Assembly: GCA_964571595.1 (NCBI GenBank) | Contig: CAZNCJ010000002.1 | Coordinates: 31,071 to 95,070 of the forward strand | DNA length: 64,000 nt | Direction: 5' to 3' | Source of the DNA: CALCKU01 sp964571595 | GTDB taxonomy: Bacteria; Pseudomonadota; Alphaproteobacteria; Caulobacterales; Maricaulaceae | Shown here: in pieces, positions 33,591-42,440 of the stretch | How the letters are laid out: every line of letters begins with the position of its first letter | Position numbering within the stretch: the stretch's first letter is position 1 | The notes under the pieces: model-generated | The model's input: the letters and a program-made list of their open reading frames with translations, nothing else | The model's database searches: none | Told to the model about the DNA's origin: nothing | Made by a program: the position numbers and the translations under genes

Positions 33591-34507
33591 TAGCTAAGCT
33601 GAGTGCCTTTGGCGATTTGGGTGCCGCGTAAAAAATCCTCGGCTTTCATTTTGGCTTTCCCGGCGGGTTGTACTTCTAACAATCTAAGCGCCCCAGTGCC
33701 GCAGGCAACCAGGCCGTTACTGTCCAAAACTTCTCCAGCTTTGCCTGCTCCGCTTTCGGGACTTGCCAGATGTACTTTCACCCGCTTCCCGCCGATTTCA
33801 CACCACGCACCGGGAAAGGGCGAAAGCCCGCGAATATGAAAATCTAGGTCTTGGGCCAGGCGAGACCAGTCAATACGGGCTTCAGCCTTGTCGATCTTTT
33901 TGGCATAATTTGGTGTGCCGCTTTGTGGTGTCGGATTAAGGCCGCCGCGCGATAAGGCCGCCAGCGTGCGTGACCACATACCGGCCCCAATGCGTGAAAG
34001 CTTGTCTGAGAGACGACCGGCCGTATCTGTTTGTTCTATAGCGACGATTTCAGAGAGTAAAATATCCCCGCTATCCAGCCCCTTTGCCATTTGCATGATC
34101 TGGACACCTGTCTGTGTGTCGCCCGCCATAATCGCGCGCTGCACGGGGGCCGCTCCGCGCCAACGCGGCAAGAGCGAGGCATGTAAGTTTAAGCATCCAT
34201 AATGCGGGGCGTTAAGGGCGCGCTCTGGTAGGATTTGCCCATAAGCCACCACGCAGGCGACATCAGCCTTAAGGCTCTCAAGTCCGTCAATGACTGAGGG
34301 CTTACGAAAGCTTTCAGGTGTGATGACATTAAGCCCCATGATTTCGGCAAATTGGTGCACAGGAGATTTTGTCAGTTTTTTGCCGCGTCCAGACGGGCGG
34401 GGCGGTTGGGTGTAAACCGCGATAACCTCATGGCCAGCGGAAAGGATTTCTGCCAGAGACGGCACGGCAAAGTCCGGTGTGCCCATAAAGACGATACGCA
34501 AGGTCAT
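33590..34507 (-). CDS. fmt: Methionyl-tRNA formyltransferase
   Basis: Formylates initiator Met-tRNA using 10-formyl-tetrahydrofolate. In 305 residues the N-terminal catalytic domain has FMGTPDFAVPSL and the folate/active-site segment HASLLPRWRGAAPVQRAI, then GVQIMQMAKGLDSGDIL. The C-terminal tRNA-binding domain (about 205-305) includes IRGLSPFPGAW. The start overlaps the def stop by one base and the stop overlaps the truA start, a tightly coupled translation-initiation operon. Confidence 0.96.
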   Translation of the reverse strand: MTLRIVFMGTPDFAVPSLAEILSAGHEVIAVYTQPPRPSGRGKKLTKSPVHQFAEIMGLNVITPESFRKPSVIDGLESLKADVACVVAYGQILPERALNAPHYGCLNLHASLLPRWRGAAPVQRAIMAGDTQTGVQIMQMAKGLDSGDILLSEIVAIEQTDTAGRLSDKLSRIGAGMWSRTLAALSRGGLNPTPQSGTPNYAKKIDKAEARIDWSRLAQDLDFHIRGLSPFPGAWCEIGGKRVKVHLASPESGAGKAGEVLDSNGLVACGTGALRLLEVQPAGKAKMKAEDFLRGTQIAKGTQLS

Positions 34508-35025
34508 TAGCCTACGGGCTGTAATTTAAGAGATTTCTGTACTTTTTTAACAGCGCGTTGGCGTTTCAGCCGCGAGAGATGGTCTATAAAGACAACACCG
34601 TTTAAATGGTCCATTTCGTGTTGAATACAGACCGCATAAAGCCCTTCGGCCCATTCAGTGACGGGCTTGCCATTATAGTCCAGATATTTCAGCTTAACCC
34701 GCTCGGGGCGCTCAATCGTATCAAACACTTCAGGGATAGACAGACAGCCTTCTTCATAGGGTTTGAGGTCTTCGACAGTTTCAAGGATTTCAGGATTGAC
34801 AAAATATTGCGGTTTTTTGTCTTCGCCTTCGCGGGCAAGGTCCATGACGATCACATTTAAAGGCACACCGATTTGAATGGCGGCCAGCCCGATACCGGGG
34901 GCGTCATACATTGTTTCAAGCATATCATCCATGAGTGCCCGCGTTTCGTCCGTGACAGTTTTCACAGGTTTCGAGACCTGTTTGAGCACCGGATTTGGAA
35001 CGGTTAATATGGGTCGTATAGCCAT
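34507..35025 (-). CDS. def: Peptide deformylase
   Basis: Iron/zinc enzyme that removes the N-formyl group from new proteins. The 172-residue protein has all three family motifs: GIGLAAIQIG, EEGCLSIPE with the metal Cys, and HEMDHLNGVVF with two metal His and the catalytic Glu. The ATG at 35025 gives MAIRPILTVPNPVLK, the usual start; an in-frame TTG at 35067 would add 14 residues. It forms one overlapping group with fmt, whose product it reverses after translation. Confidence 0.96.
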   Translation of the reverse strand: MAIRPILTVPNPVLKQVSKPVKTVTDETRALMDDMLETMYDAPGIGLAAIQIGVPLNVIVMDLAREGEDKKPQYFVNPEILETVEDLKPYEEGCLSIPEVFDTIERPERVKLKYLDYNGKPVTEWAEGLYAVCIQHEMDHLNGVVFIDHLSRLKRQRAVKKVQKSLKLQPVG

Positions 35026-35087
35026 GAGTGCTAGATAAGGGGGCGCGGGTTCAGGGTCAAGAGCCAAGAAAGCGCGAAGCGTGGGTG

Positions 35088-36122
35088 TTAAGCTTCGCTG
35101 CTAAGCTGGTCGATAAAGGCTTTCACTTGATCCGGGTCTGTGGCCCATGACGTCACCATACGAATAACGCTATGTTTATTTTCAAGACCTTCCCATATGT
35201 AAAAGTCGAAATTTTCTCGCAAGTGTGCAATTAAATTATCAGGTAAAATCGGAAAGAGTTGATTGGTTTGGGTGGGATTGGCAAAGTCAAATCCGGTTTT
35301 TATGAAGGCGCTTGAGAGCTGGGCGGCAAGTGTGTTGGCTTTACGTGAGGCGCGGAAAAAAAGATCATCTTCAAACAGAGTTTTAAATTGTAACCCCAAG
35401 AGCCGTCCTTTTGCCAGCAGCGCGCCTTTTTGTTTGACGTGAAATCCGAAATCTACTGCCAAGTCGGGATTGGGAATGACGATTGCTTCGCCTAACAGCG
35501 TCCCTGCTTTTGTACCGCCAATCCAGAACATATCACTGAAACGGGCAATGTCGGCCAAGTTCAGATCGTTTTGGCGCGCGCTTAACGCCACGCCTAATCT
35601 GGCCCCGTCAATGAAAAGTAAGAGCCCATGTGCGCGGCATATCTCGGATAAGGCAGCCACCTCAGACTTGGTATAAATAAGCCCTGTTTCTGTAGCATTG
35701 GAAATATAGACCATGCGCGGCTTGGCCATATGCACACCGTGTGTGTTCTGTGTCAATGTGCTTTGGACAAGGGCGGGTGTGAGCTTGCCGTCAGGGCTTT
35801 GCACGCCAATAATTTTGTGACCAGTGGCCTCAATAGCCCCCGTTTCTCGTCTTGCAATATGACCTGAGCTTGCCGAGATAACGGCCTCGTGCGGACGCAA
35901 GATGCTAGAAATCATAATCAGATTGGCAAGCGTGCCGCCCGCAACGAAGAAAATTTCGGCTTTGGGGGATTGAATTTCATCCCTGATCAGCTCTCTGGCT
36001 TTGTTTGAATATTCATCATAGCCATAGGCTTTGGACTGTATAAAATTTGTGTCTTGAAGGGCGCGTAAAATTTCAGGGTGGCAACCCTCGCTGTAATCAT
36101 CCAAAAAGCTATAGCGGTTCAT
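35088..36122 (-). CDS. L-threonine aldolase / beta-eliminating lyase family
   Basis: PLP-dependent enzyme of fold type I that probably cleaves threonine or allo-threonine to glycine and acetaldehyde. The 344-residue protein begins with SFLDDYSEGCHPEIL, has the substrate/PLP region AGGTLANLIMISSIL, the FIDGARLGVAL aspartate contact and the PLP lysine in WIGGTKAGTLLGEA. The length fits low-specificity threonine aldolases. It lies between def and the nucleotidase gene on the same strand. Confidence 0.88.
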   Translation of the reverse strand: MNRYSFLDDYSEGCHPEILRALQDTNFIQSKAYGYDEYSNKARELIRDEIQSPKAEIFFVAGGTLANLIMISSILRPHEAVISASSGHIARRETGAIEATGHKIIGVQSPDGKLTPALVQSTLTQNTHGVHMAKPRMVYISNATETGLIYTKSEVAALSEICRAHGLLLFIDGARLGVALSARQNDLNLADIARFSDMFWIGGTKAGTLLGEAIVIPNPDLAVDFGFHVKQKGALLAKGRLLGLQFKTLFEDDLFFRASRKANTLAAQLSSAFIKTGFDFANPTQTNQLFPILPDNLIAHLRENFDFYIWEGLENKHSVIRMVTSWATDPDQVKAFIDQLSSEA

Positions 36123-36141
36123 TTTACGATTTTCGTTTCTG

Positions 36142-36840
36142 CTAGGGTATATGCGTGGCGGTATGGCGGATCAGCCAATCTGTCAGATCATGTGTGGCGG
36201 CATCAATCCAATTGGCGTTACTGTCTTTATTGGCGGGGCGTTTATCTTTTGGGATATGGCTCCAATTTTCATCAGAGGTTATTAAAACCGTTTTCATGCC
36301 GAGAGTTTTAGGTACTTGCAGATTTGAGGGACTGTCTTCAAACATTATCGCTGTTTGTGGCTGAATATCGAATTGATCGCAAAATATGCGGTAGGGGTCG
36401 TGTTTGGGCTTAGGAATATAATTCGCATCTTCAATGCCAAAACTCCCATCAAAAAGATCCCAGAGATTAAGATGCCCTGCCACATTATGGGCATGGGCTT
36501 TAGAGCCATTGGTAAAAATAAACTTCCGCCCTGGTAGGTTTTTTATCACATCGCGCAGGGCAGGCTCGGGGGCCAGCGCCGTTAAGTCCACGTCATGGAC
36601 GTAAGCTAAAAAATCTTCTGGGTCCATATTATTGACTTTGATTAAGCCAGACAGAGTTGTACCGTATTCCACCCAATAATCTTGGCGAATCTTTGTTGCT
36701 TCTTGTGTCGAAATATTGAGATAGCGCTCAATATAGGCTGTCATTTTTCGGTCAATTTGAGAGAAGAATTGGGAGTCTGCGCGGTAGAGCGTATTGTCCA
36801 GATCAAACACCCAATTTTCGATATGTTGGATATCCAGCAC
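36142..36840 (-). CDS. HAD-family pyrimidine 5'-nucleotidase
   Basis: A 232-residue haloacid dehalogenase-fold phosphatase. Motif I is VFDLDNTLYRAD with the two catalytic Asp, motif II is FTNGSKAHA, and motif IV is MFEDSPSNL; a helical cap lies between motifs I and II. This matches the pyrimidine 5'-nucleotidase (Phm8/SDT1-like) group found next to argB in alphaproteobacteria. I place the start at a GTG (36840) with GAGGAT upstream, which removes a 32-bp overlap with the preceding gene; the longer reading frame extends to 36885. Confidence 0.87.
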   Translation of the reverse strand: MLDIQHIENWVFDLDNTLYRADSQFFSQIDRKMTAYIERYLNISTQEATKIRQDYWVEYGTTLSGLIKVNNMDPEDFLAYVHDVDLTALAPEPALRDVIKNLPGRKFIFTNGSKAHAHNVAGHLNLWDLFDGSFGIEDANYIPKPKHDPYRIFCDQFDIQPQTAIMFEDSPSNLQVPKTLGMKTVLITSDENWSHIPKDKRPANKDSNANWIDAATHDLTDWLIRHTATHIP

Positions 36841-36853
36841 GGCGATTATCCTC

Positions 36854-38044
36854 TTAGCGCCGTAGGCCCGATTGGGTCGGGGCACTAAAATCTGATTCTG
36901 TAAGGGAAAGTTTTTGGCCGGTTTTGTCTGTCACAAGCGGTCTAAAGGATGCCGGGATATAGCCTCGGTCTGTGCAATATTCCCGACCAATAGCAGCAAA
37001 ACGCGATTCAGCTATGCAAAATTGTGCAGGCTTTGGCGTTACATTGCGTAAATGTTTGTCGGGTAGGGGCCCCGTTTCATCTTCGCCTTGCTCCTGCCTT
37101 GCATAAAAATGAGCGTCACTTCCTCTCAGACTATCCGTAAAGGGACGCAAACAATCATCAACTGATACGGGCCACCAGCCCTGTGATTCCCATTGACCAT
37201 CATCCCGAAAGGCAATGGCTGTCCATATTTTAGACTTTGTCTTATTGCAAAAGGTCAAGCCGATAGTGTCTTGAGAGGATTGCGCTGTCTTTGCCAGGAG
37301 GTCTATTTTTTTTGTATTGGGGATGGAATTGGATTCATTATGTTCCTTGAGATAATTACGCAATGTGCGCGAAGTCCGCCGTCCCATAATGCCGTCAATG
37401 CGCGAAATCCTATAACCATTATCCCGCAAGAGACGTTGGATGCCTGCATTTTCAGCCTTTTCGTTAAAATTATCAGGCTCGATTAATGTCGTGGTTTTTT
37501 CTGTCGGGTCTACCGGGAAAAAAAGGCGGGTTCCCATATCTTGTAAGGCACAATCTATTGTCGCATCTGCTTTAAAATCCGTATCTTGCGCGCAAAGGGG
37601 TACACTTCCTTTCCACTCCCTTATACCGCCAAGGTGGACGGGGGCGCTTTCCGCAAAGACGTAACGCGGTGATCCGGGTGGGGCGTCAATATCTTCACAA
37701 GCCCCTGGGCGCAATTGTGACCAGCCCTTGGGTGTCATTTTACCCTCTCTGATCGCGGCTGTGGCCAAGCGGATTATAAAGGAGGTTTCATTGCAAACCT
37801 TCCACTCACTTAAGTTTGCGGGGCTAAGATTTTCGGGATTGGAATTTTCAGAACCAGAATTTGTCGTGGACAGAAGCTCTTCAGCCGTTTGCGCGCTGAG
37901 TGTTTGGGCTCCGCCAGCAATTGTGAGAGATAGCGCCAAACTTCTCAACAGCCCTCTTAAGCGTGGTTCGGATTTCCATATGCCCGTGGTTGTCACGGGT
38001 AGGTTTAGCGAATTGCCTATATGTCTGGAGGCCGCATCAAGCAT
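36854..38044 (-). CDS. DUF1036-PG_binding-DUF1036 exported protein
   Basis: A 396-residue protein. A hydrophobic segment (about 31-50) ending LSAQ looks like a signal peptide behind an unusually long N-terminal region. Two DUF1036 domains follow, about residues 78-180 (WKVCNETSFIIRLATAAIRE) and 260-370 (TFCNKTKSKIWTAIAF). Between them, near 205-240, is a peptidoglycan-binding-like segment (IQRLLRDNGYRISRIDGIMG). Many cysteines are paired within the DUF1036 units. A periplasmic, cell-wall-associated role is likely. The start overlaps the argB stop by one base. Confidence 0.8.
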   Translation of the reverse strand: MLDAASRHIGNSLNLPVTTTGIWKSEPRLRGLLRSLALSLTIAGGAQTLSAQTAEELLSTTNSGSENSNPENLSPANLSEWKVCNETSFIIRLATAAIREGKMTPKGWSQLRPGACEDIDAPPGSPRYVFAESAPVHLGGIREWKGSVPLCAQDTDFKADATIDCALQDMGTRLFFPVDPTEKTTTLIEPDNFNEKAENAGIQRLLRDNGYRISRIDGIMGRRTSRTLRNYLKEHNESNSIPNTKKIDLLAKTAQSSQDTIGLTFCNKTKSKIWTAIAFRDDGQWESQGWWPVSVDDCLRPFTDSLRGSDAHFYARQEQGEDETGPLPDKHLRNVTPKPAQFCIAESRFAAIGREYCTDRGYIPASFRPLVTDKTGQKLSLTESDFSAPTQSGLRR

Positions 38045-38901
38045 TATTCAATGAGGGTTCCTGCGCCTTGATCTGTAAATAATTCCACCAAGAGGCTATG
38101 GGCGCGGCGACCGCTTAGGATAACCGCAGCATCAACGCCGTCTTGCGTGGCTTTTAAGGCTGTTTCCAATTTGGGTATCATCCCGCCTTTGGCTGTTCCG
38201 TCTTTGATCAAGGCTTGAATGTCTTTTTTATTTAAGCGAGTCAGAAGTTCCCCGTCTTCATTCATCACGCCGTTTACATCGGTCAGTAACATCAGGCGAA
38301 CGGCTCCCAGCGCGCTGGCTAACACACCCGCTGCGGTATCTGCATTGACGTTAAATGTGGTGGCATCCTCTCCGCCGCTAATCGGGGAGATAACCGGAGT
38401 GAAACCGGAGCTGGTCAAGCTGTCAATAACATCGACATTTGTGGCTATAGGGGTTCCGGCAAAGCCGTGGGTTTGGCTAATAGCTTTGGCAGTGATGAGA
38501 TTAGCATCCTTACCTGATAGTCCCACGGCCTGACCGCCCGCCATATTTATGGCCTGCACAATGGATTTATTTATCGCGCCCGATAAAACCATTTCGGCAA
38601 CTTCCACAGTTTCTATGTCCGAGACACGCAAGCCATCAATAAACTCACTTTCGATAGAAAGCCGTTTTAGCATAGAGCCGATTTGCGGCCCGCCGCCATG
38701 GACAATAACAGGGCGAATACCAAATTGCTGGAGTAAAACAATATCATTGGCAAATTGCCGGGTCAGCTCGGCGTCCCCCATAGCGTGACCACCAAATTTT
38801 ATGACAATCGTGCGTTTTGCGTAACGCTGTATAAAGGGCAGGGCTTCGGAAAGCGTTTGGGCGCTTTTCCATCCTGTTTCATTTTCGCGGCGTTTGAGCA
38901 T
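38044..38901 (-). CDS. argB: Acetylglutamate kinase
   Basis: Phosphorylates N-acetylglutamate, the second step of arginine synthesis. The 285-residue amino acid kinase fold has IVIKFGGHAMGD at the N-terminus, VHGGGPQIGSML for substrate binding, MLLTDVNGVM and GGMIPKLETAL. An N-terminal helix (WKSAQTLSEALPFIQRY) resembles that of arginine-inhibited hexameric enzymes, so feedback inhibition by arginine is likely. It lies between yihA and the DUF1036 gene; argH is about 23 kb away. Confidence 0.96.
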   Translation of the reverse strand: MLKRRENETGWKSAQTLSEALPFIQRYAKRTIVIKFGGHAMGDAELTRQFANDIVLLQQFGIRPVIVHGGGPQIGSMLKRLSIESEFIDGLRVSDIETVEVAEMVLSGAINKSIVQAINMAGGQAVGLSGKDANLITAKAISQTHGFAGTPIATNVDVIDSLTSSGFTPVISPISGGEDATTFNVNADTAAGVLASALGAVRLMLLTDVNGVMNEDGELLTRLNKKDIQALIKDGTAKGGMIPKLETALKATQDGVDAAVILSGRRAHSLLVELFTDQGAGTLIE

Positions 38902-38945
38902 TTTAACGTCCCTGGGGGTATATTCGATTATAACTGATTCTCTTA

Positions 38946-39605
38946 CTATACCCGATGATCGGGCAGGGCCAAATCCGCAATTTCAGCTCTTAATTTATCC
39001 AGACCGTCTTTCTTGATAGAAGAGGTGGTAATAATTCGCGGATGGGCGGCGGGCCGTTTTGCGATTTTGTCTTGTGTGCGGAGTGTGACCTTGATCTGTT
39101 CAGCCTGTTTAATTTTATCAATTTTGGTTAAAATAATTTGGTAAGGCACGGCTGTTTCATCCAGCATGGACATAATCTCGCGATCAGAATCCTTTAAACC
39201 GTGACGGCTGTCAATTAACAAAAAGACACGCCGCAAAGGTGCGCGCCCTGCTAGGAACTGGCGCGTTAATTTTGTCCAATTGGCAATATCAACCTTTGAG
39301 GCGCGGGCATAGCCATAGCCGGGCAGATCGACAATTCTAATACGGTCATCAACGTTAAAGTAATTCAACTCGCGTGTGCGCCCGGGCGTGTTAGAAGCGC
39401 GCGCCAAGCCGTTTTGACCGGTTAAGGCATTAATCAGGCTGGATTTGCCGACATTGGAACGACCGGCAAAACAGACTTCTGGTAGGTCAGGGGCCGGCAG
39501 GGTGCTGAGTTTCACAACGCTGAGCATGAAATGCACAGCCCGTGAGAACAGAATACGCCCCGCTTCGATTTGGGACGGGGAATAGTCTGAAGTTTCTTCC
39601 GACAT
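38946..39605 (-). CDS. yihA: Ribosome biogenesis GTP-binding protein YihA/YsxC
   Basis: EngB-type GTPase needed for large-subunit assembly. The 219-residue protein has the P-loop GRSNVGKS (48-55), switch I with TPGRTRELNYF, the G3 motif DLPGYGYA and the G4 motif TKIDK. It follows yidC by 8 bp on the same strand, as in many alphaproteobacteria, and is probably co-transcribed with yidC and argB. Confidence 0.95.
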   Translation of the reverse strand: MSEETSDYSPSQIEAGRILFSRAVHFMLSVVKLSTLPAPDLPEVCFAGRSNVGKSSLINALTGQNGLARASNTPGRTRELNYFNVDDRIRIVDLPGYGYARASKVDIANWTKLTRQFLAGRAPLRRVFLLIDSRHGLKDSDREIMSMLDETAVPYQIILTKIDKIKQAEQIKVTLRTQDKIAKRPAAHPRIITTSSIKKDGLDKLRAEIADLALPDHRV

Positions 39606-39613
39606 TTTCGTCT

Positions 39614-41383
39614 TTAAGCGGTGTCTTCTGGTTTGGCTTTGCCTGTAATTTTACGCCAAAAGGCATCAACGGGAGTGTCGACCTTGAACTTCCGCGTAAT
39701 ATAATATTGCTGCATGAAGGACAGAATATTATTCCAAACCCAATAGACCAATAGTCCGGCGGCAAAAGGTGCGAGAATAAACATAAATATCCACGGCATA
39801 AATTTCATCATTTTAGCCATCATTTCAGCTTGCTCGCCCTCGCCTGTTTGCTGCGGGGTTAGTGTGTAGATTAGCGCCATGGAAATACCATAAAGTATGG
39901 CAAGCGGCCCAATGGCTATGAAGGACAGAAAACCGAGTGGGATAGCATCCCAAGGGAAAATACCAAACCCGTTTAAAATTGAGAGCGGATCACGGGCGGA
40001 TAAATCTTTGATCCAGCCAAAAAACGGCGCATGGCGCAGATTGACGTTAATAAGAACCGTTTTATAGAGCGCGAAAAACACAAACATAAAGGGGATCATG
40101 GGCAGACAACCCGCCATAGGATTGACCCCTTCCTTTTTATAAAGCGCCATCATTTCCTGTTGGAGTTTCATACGGTCATCTTTGTAGCGCGTCTGGATTT
40201 TCTTGAGCTTGGGCCCGACCTTTTTCATTTTGGCCTGACTCTCATATTGCTTGTTAAATAAGGGGAACATGAGAATTTTAATCAACAAGGTCAGCGCCAT
40301 AATAGCCAGACCATAATTACCTATCTTGGAGCCAAGGAAGCTCAAAAATGTACTCATGGGACGGGTTAAAATGCCTAGAAACCCCCAATCAATCCCAAGG
40401 TCCATACGGGCAATGCCGTGATCTTTACGGTAGCCATCGAGCAGTTTGCGATCTTTTGCACCCGCAAAGATAAAGCCTTTTGAATTAATCGTAGTGCCCG
40501 GTGTTAATGTGACAGGGTCGAGAACATATTGGGCCTCATAGACATCCTGATCATTTAGCTGGCGAAAATTAAATCGCGCGGTCATTTGCTTGCCTTGCGG
40601 GGCAATAGAGGCGGCCAGCCAGTATTTATCTGTTAAGCCGACCCAACCACTTTCGCCAATTTCGAGAGAGGATTTCTTTTTTGCCAATTTGGAATATTTC
40701 ATATCGACCAGCTTATCATCGACAATCGCGATCGGGCCTTCTTGGAGAATAAAGAAATTTGTTAAATCATCCGGCAGGTCGTGCTGGCGTGAGGCGCCCT
40801 TGCGCTGGAGAGAAATTTCACGGTTAGTGGTATTGGTGACTTTATCATCTAATGTAATGAGATAGCGATCATCAATACTGATCTCACGCTCGACCATAAA
40901 GTCTGTGCCCTCATATTTCAAAACAATAGGTGTGTCCGTCGTAAGGGTCTCGCCTGATACAAGCTGCCAAGGCGTTGTCGCCCCGCTGCCGCCCTCTGCT
41001 GGGGTCCAGTTATCAAAAACATAGGCGGCACGTTCAGCTCCCTCAGGGGTTAATAATGTCAATGGCCCGCTATCTTTTTCGAGCTTGGCTCTATGATCTT
41101 TTAATTTCAGGTCATCAAAGCGCGAGCCTGTGATGAGGAAACTGCCCTCAATGGAAGGCGTATTGATCGAAATACGCTGGCCTTGTGTGACAAGCGTGTC
41201 GCGGGATTGTATTTCAACCTTTGGGGGTTGATCAATAAGAGCTTCCTGTTCAGCGCGTACTCTTTCAGCCAAGGCGTCTCTTTGTGCTTGTTCGGCAAGG
41301 GGTTTGCCAAAGAAAAACCAATATCCCAGCAAAACAAGCCCTGAGAGGAACATGGCAGTTATAAAATTCTTCTGATCGTCCAT
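39614..41383 (-). CDS. yidC: Membrane protein insertase YidC
   Basis: Inserts and folds inner-membrane proteins, alone or with SecYEG. The 589-residue protein has an N-terminal membrane helix (about 7-25), a large periplasmic beta domain (about 55-350) and a C-terminal core of five helices with the conserved KYESQAKMKKVGPKLKKIQ coil and PMAGCLPMIPFMFVFFALY. The length and domain set are those of the Gram-negative type. It is downstream of rpmH-rnpA; yidD, often found between rnpA and yidC, does not fit in the 52-bp gap. Confidence 0.96.
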   Translation of the reverse strand: MDDQKNFITAMFLSGLVLLGYWFFFGKPLAEQAQRDALAERVRAEQEALIDQPPKVEIQSRDTLVTQGQRISINTPSIEGSFLITGSRFDDLKLKDHRAKLEKDSGPLTLLTPEGAERAAYVFDNWTPAEGGSGATTPWQLVSGETLTTDTPIVLKYEGTDFMVEREISIDDRYLITLDDKVTNTTNREISLQRKGASRQHDLPDDLTNFFILQEGPIAIVDDKLVDMKYSKLAKKKSSLEIGESGWVGLTDKYWLAASIAPQGKQMTARFNFRQLNDQDVYEAQYVLDPVTLTPGTTINSKGFIFAGAKDRKLLDGYRKDHGIARMDLGIDWGFLGILTRPMSTFLSFLGSKIGNYGLAIMALTLLIKILMFPLFNKQYESQAKMKKVGPKLKKIQTRYKDDRMKLQQEMMALYKKEGVNPMAGCLPMIPFMFVFFALYKTVLINVNLRHAPFFGWIKDLSARDPLSILNGFGIFPWDAIPLGFLSFIAIGPLAILYGISMALIYTLTPQQTGEGEQAEMMAKMMKFMPWIFMFILAPFAAGLLVYWVWNNILSFMQQYYITRKFKVDTPVDAFWRKITGKAKPEDTA

Positions 41384-41435
41384 GATATTCCCTGATGTCT
41401 TTTATATAAGTATTGGTTTGCGCGAACTATTGGGT

Positions 41436-41783
41436 CTAATTAAGGTTTATGAGGGCTTTTTCAAGGTCATAAACGAGCTTTTCGTAAGGTCTGTCTAATG
41501 TCGAGTTGCGCGCAATGATAACATAATCATGTCCAGTGGCGGCTTTTGTAGGTAAAACCTGACGCGCCACAGCTCTGAGGCGCCGTTTGGCGCGGTTTCT
41601 TTGAACCGCATTTCCGATGCGTTTTGTGGCGGTAAAACCGACACGCAGCGTCTCATGGCTTGTATTTTCACGCATTTGCAAAACTAGTCCGCCTTGTGCG
41701 CGGTAGCGCCCATCTTTGACATATAAAAACTCGGCCCGTTTTTTGAGACGTCCGAGTTTAATATTTTGCGGTAATGTTTTCAC
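41436..41783 (-). CDS. rnpA: Ribonuclease P protein component
   Basis: Protein subunit of RNase P, which matures tRNA 5' ends. The 115-residue basic protein begins LGRLKKRAEFLYV and has the RNR signature region GNAVQRNRAKRRLRAVARQ that binds the RNA subunit. It lies 45 bp downstream of rpmH on the same strand, the nearly universal rpmH-rnpA pair. Confidence 0.95.
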   Translation of the reverse strand: MKTLPQNIKLGRLKKRAEFLYVKDGRYRAQGGLVLQMRENTSHETLRVGFTATKRIGNAVQRNRAKRRLRAVARQVLPTKAATGHDYVIIARNSTLDRPYEKLVYDLEKALINLN

Positions 41784-41828
41784 AATCGGGCCAATATTTA
41801 TTGATCCCGCCGTAAGTCTTGGCCTTAA

Positions 41829-41963
41829 TTAGGCTGAAAGACGCTTACGACCTTTGGCACGTCTGCGAGCCAGAACCTGACGTCCTGATTTTGTCGCCAT
41901 GCGTGAGCGAAAACCGTGACGGCGCTTGCGCACCAGCTTGGAAGGTTGAAAAGTACGTTTCAT
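41829..41963 (-). CDS. rpmH: 50S ribosomal protein L34
   Basis: A 44-residue very basic protein whose translation starts MKRTFQPSKLVRKRRHGFRS and ends RRRAKGRKRLSA, covering the whole L34 family. It is the first gene of the long minus-strand block rpmH-rnpA-yidC-yihA-argB. A plausible promoter lies about 60-90 bp upstream. Confidence 0.97.
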   Translation of the reverse strand: MKRTFQPSKLVRKRRHGFRSRMATKSGRQVLARRRAKGRKRLSA

Positions 41964-42022
41964 GTTCGTCTCCGCGGTCTGATATAACCGGACTTTACAT
42001 TCATTTTTATCTCAAGGCGCGC

Positions 42023-42051
42023 TAATTACGCTCGCAATCCCGTGAAGTCAA
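42023..42051 (-). promoter_or_regulatory. Probable rpmH promoter
   Basis: On the minus strand TTGACT (42051-42046), a 17-bp spacer and TAATTA (42028-42023) give a sigma70-like promoter with a leader of about 50 nt before rpmH. Confidence 0.45.
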
Positions 42052-42217
42052 GCCGCAAGCCTTCAATAAAGTGATCTCTATTTGAGGTTTTTTTGACACT
42101 CAATTTAAGACTTTGTTAGCTTTTGACTTAGTTTTGATAAATATAAAGGTAAAAACGGCCTTTATATTCCACTCATATTCTCAAAAGCGTGATCAGACTC
42201 CGAAGAAAATAAGGGGC

Positions 42218-42252
42218 TAATGGGGCGTAATATCGCTTAAAATACCCCATTA
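42218..42252. promoter_or_regulatory. Inverted repeat TAATGGGG / CCCCATTA
   Basis: Perfect 8-bp arms at 42218-42225 and 42245-42252 with a 19-bp spacer, about 190 bp before the DUF547 start codon. It may be an operator; there is no T-run to suggest a terminator. Confidence 0.35.
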
Positions 42253-42440
42253 TAGGCCTAATTCGCCTCTTTTTTCCTTATATATAATAAAGGGATATAT
42301 CGCGAACTGTCCCGTTCAAGCGATTCTCACAAAAAACTCCCAACTGCCTCGCGCTATCCCACATTTTTGTGAACCAAGGTGACACCACTTCTGCAAATGA
42401 GTGTGCTATTAAGCCTTCAAATCAACATCGGAGAGTAAAG

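Larger units (their letters stand above)
41964..42440. other. AT-rich intergenic region between divergent rpmH and the DUF547 gene
   Basis: This 477-bp gap is the longest without a gene. It holds a probable rpmH promoter on the minus strand (42051-42023), an 8-bp perfect inverted repeat (42218-42252), and a TATAAT (42283-42288) without a convincing -35 that might serve the plus-strand gene. I saw no tRNA, no DnaA-box cluster and no short coding sequence with a ribosome site other than the DUF547 gene itself. Confidence 0.6.

Noticed and set aside
41964..42440. Replication origin near rpmH
   Set aside because: rpmH-rnpA-yidC is near oriC in some bacteria, but I see no cluster of DnaA boxes, and dnaA, dnaN or parAB are not in the window.
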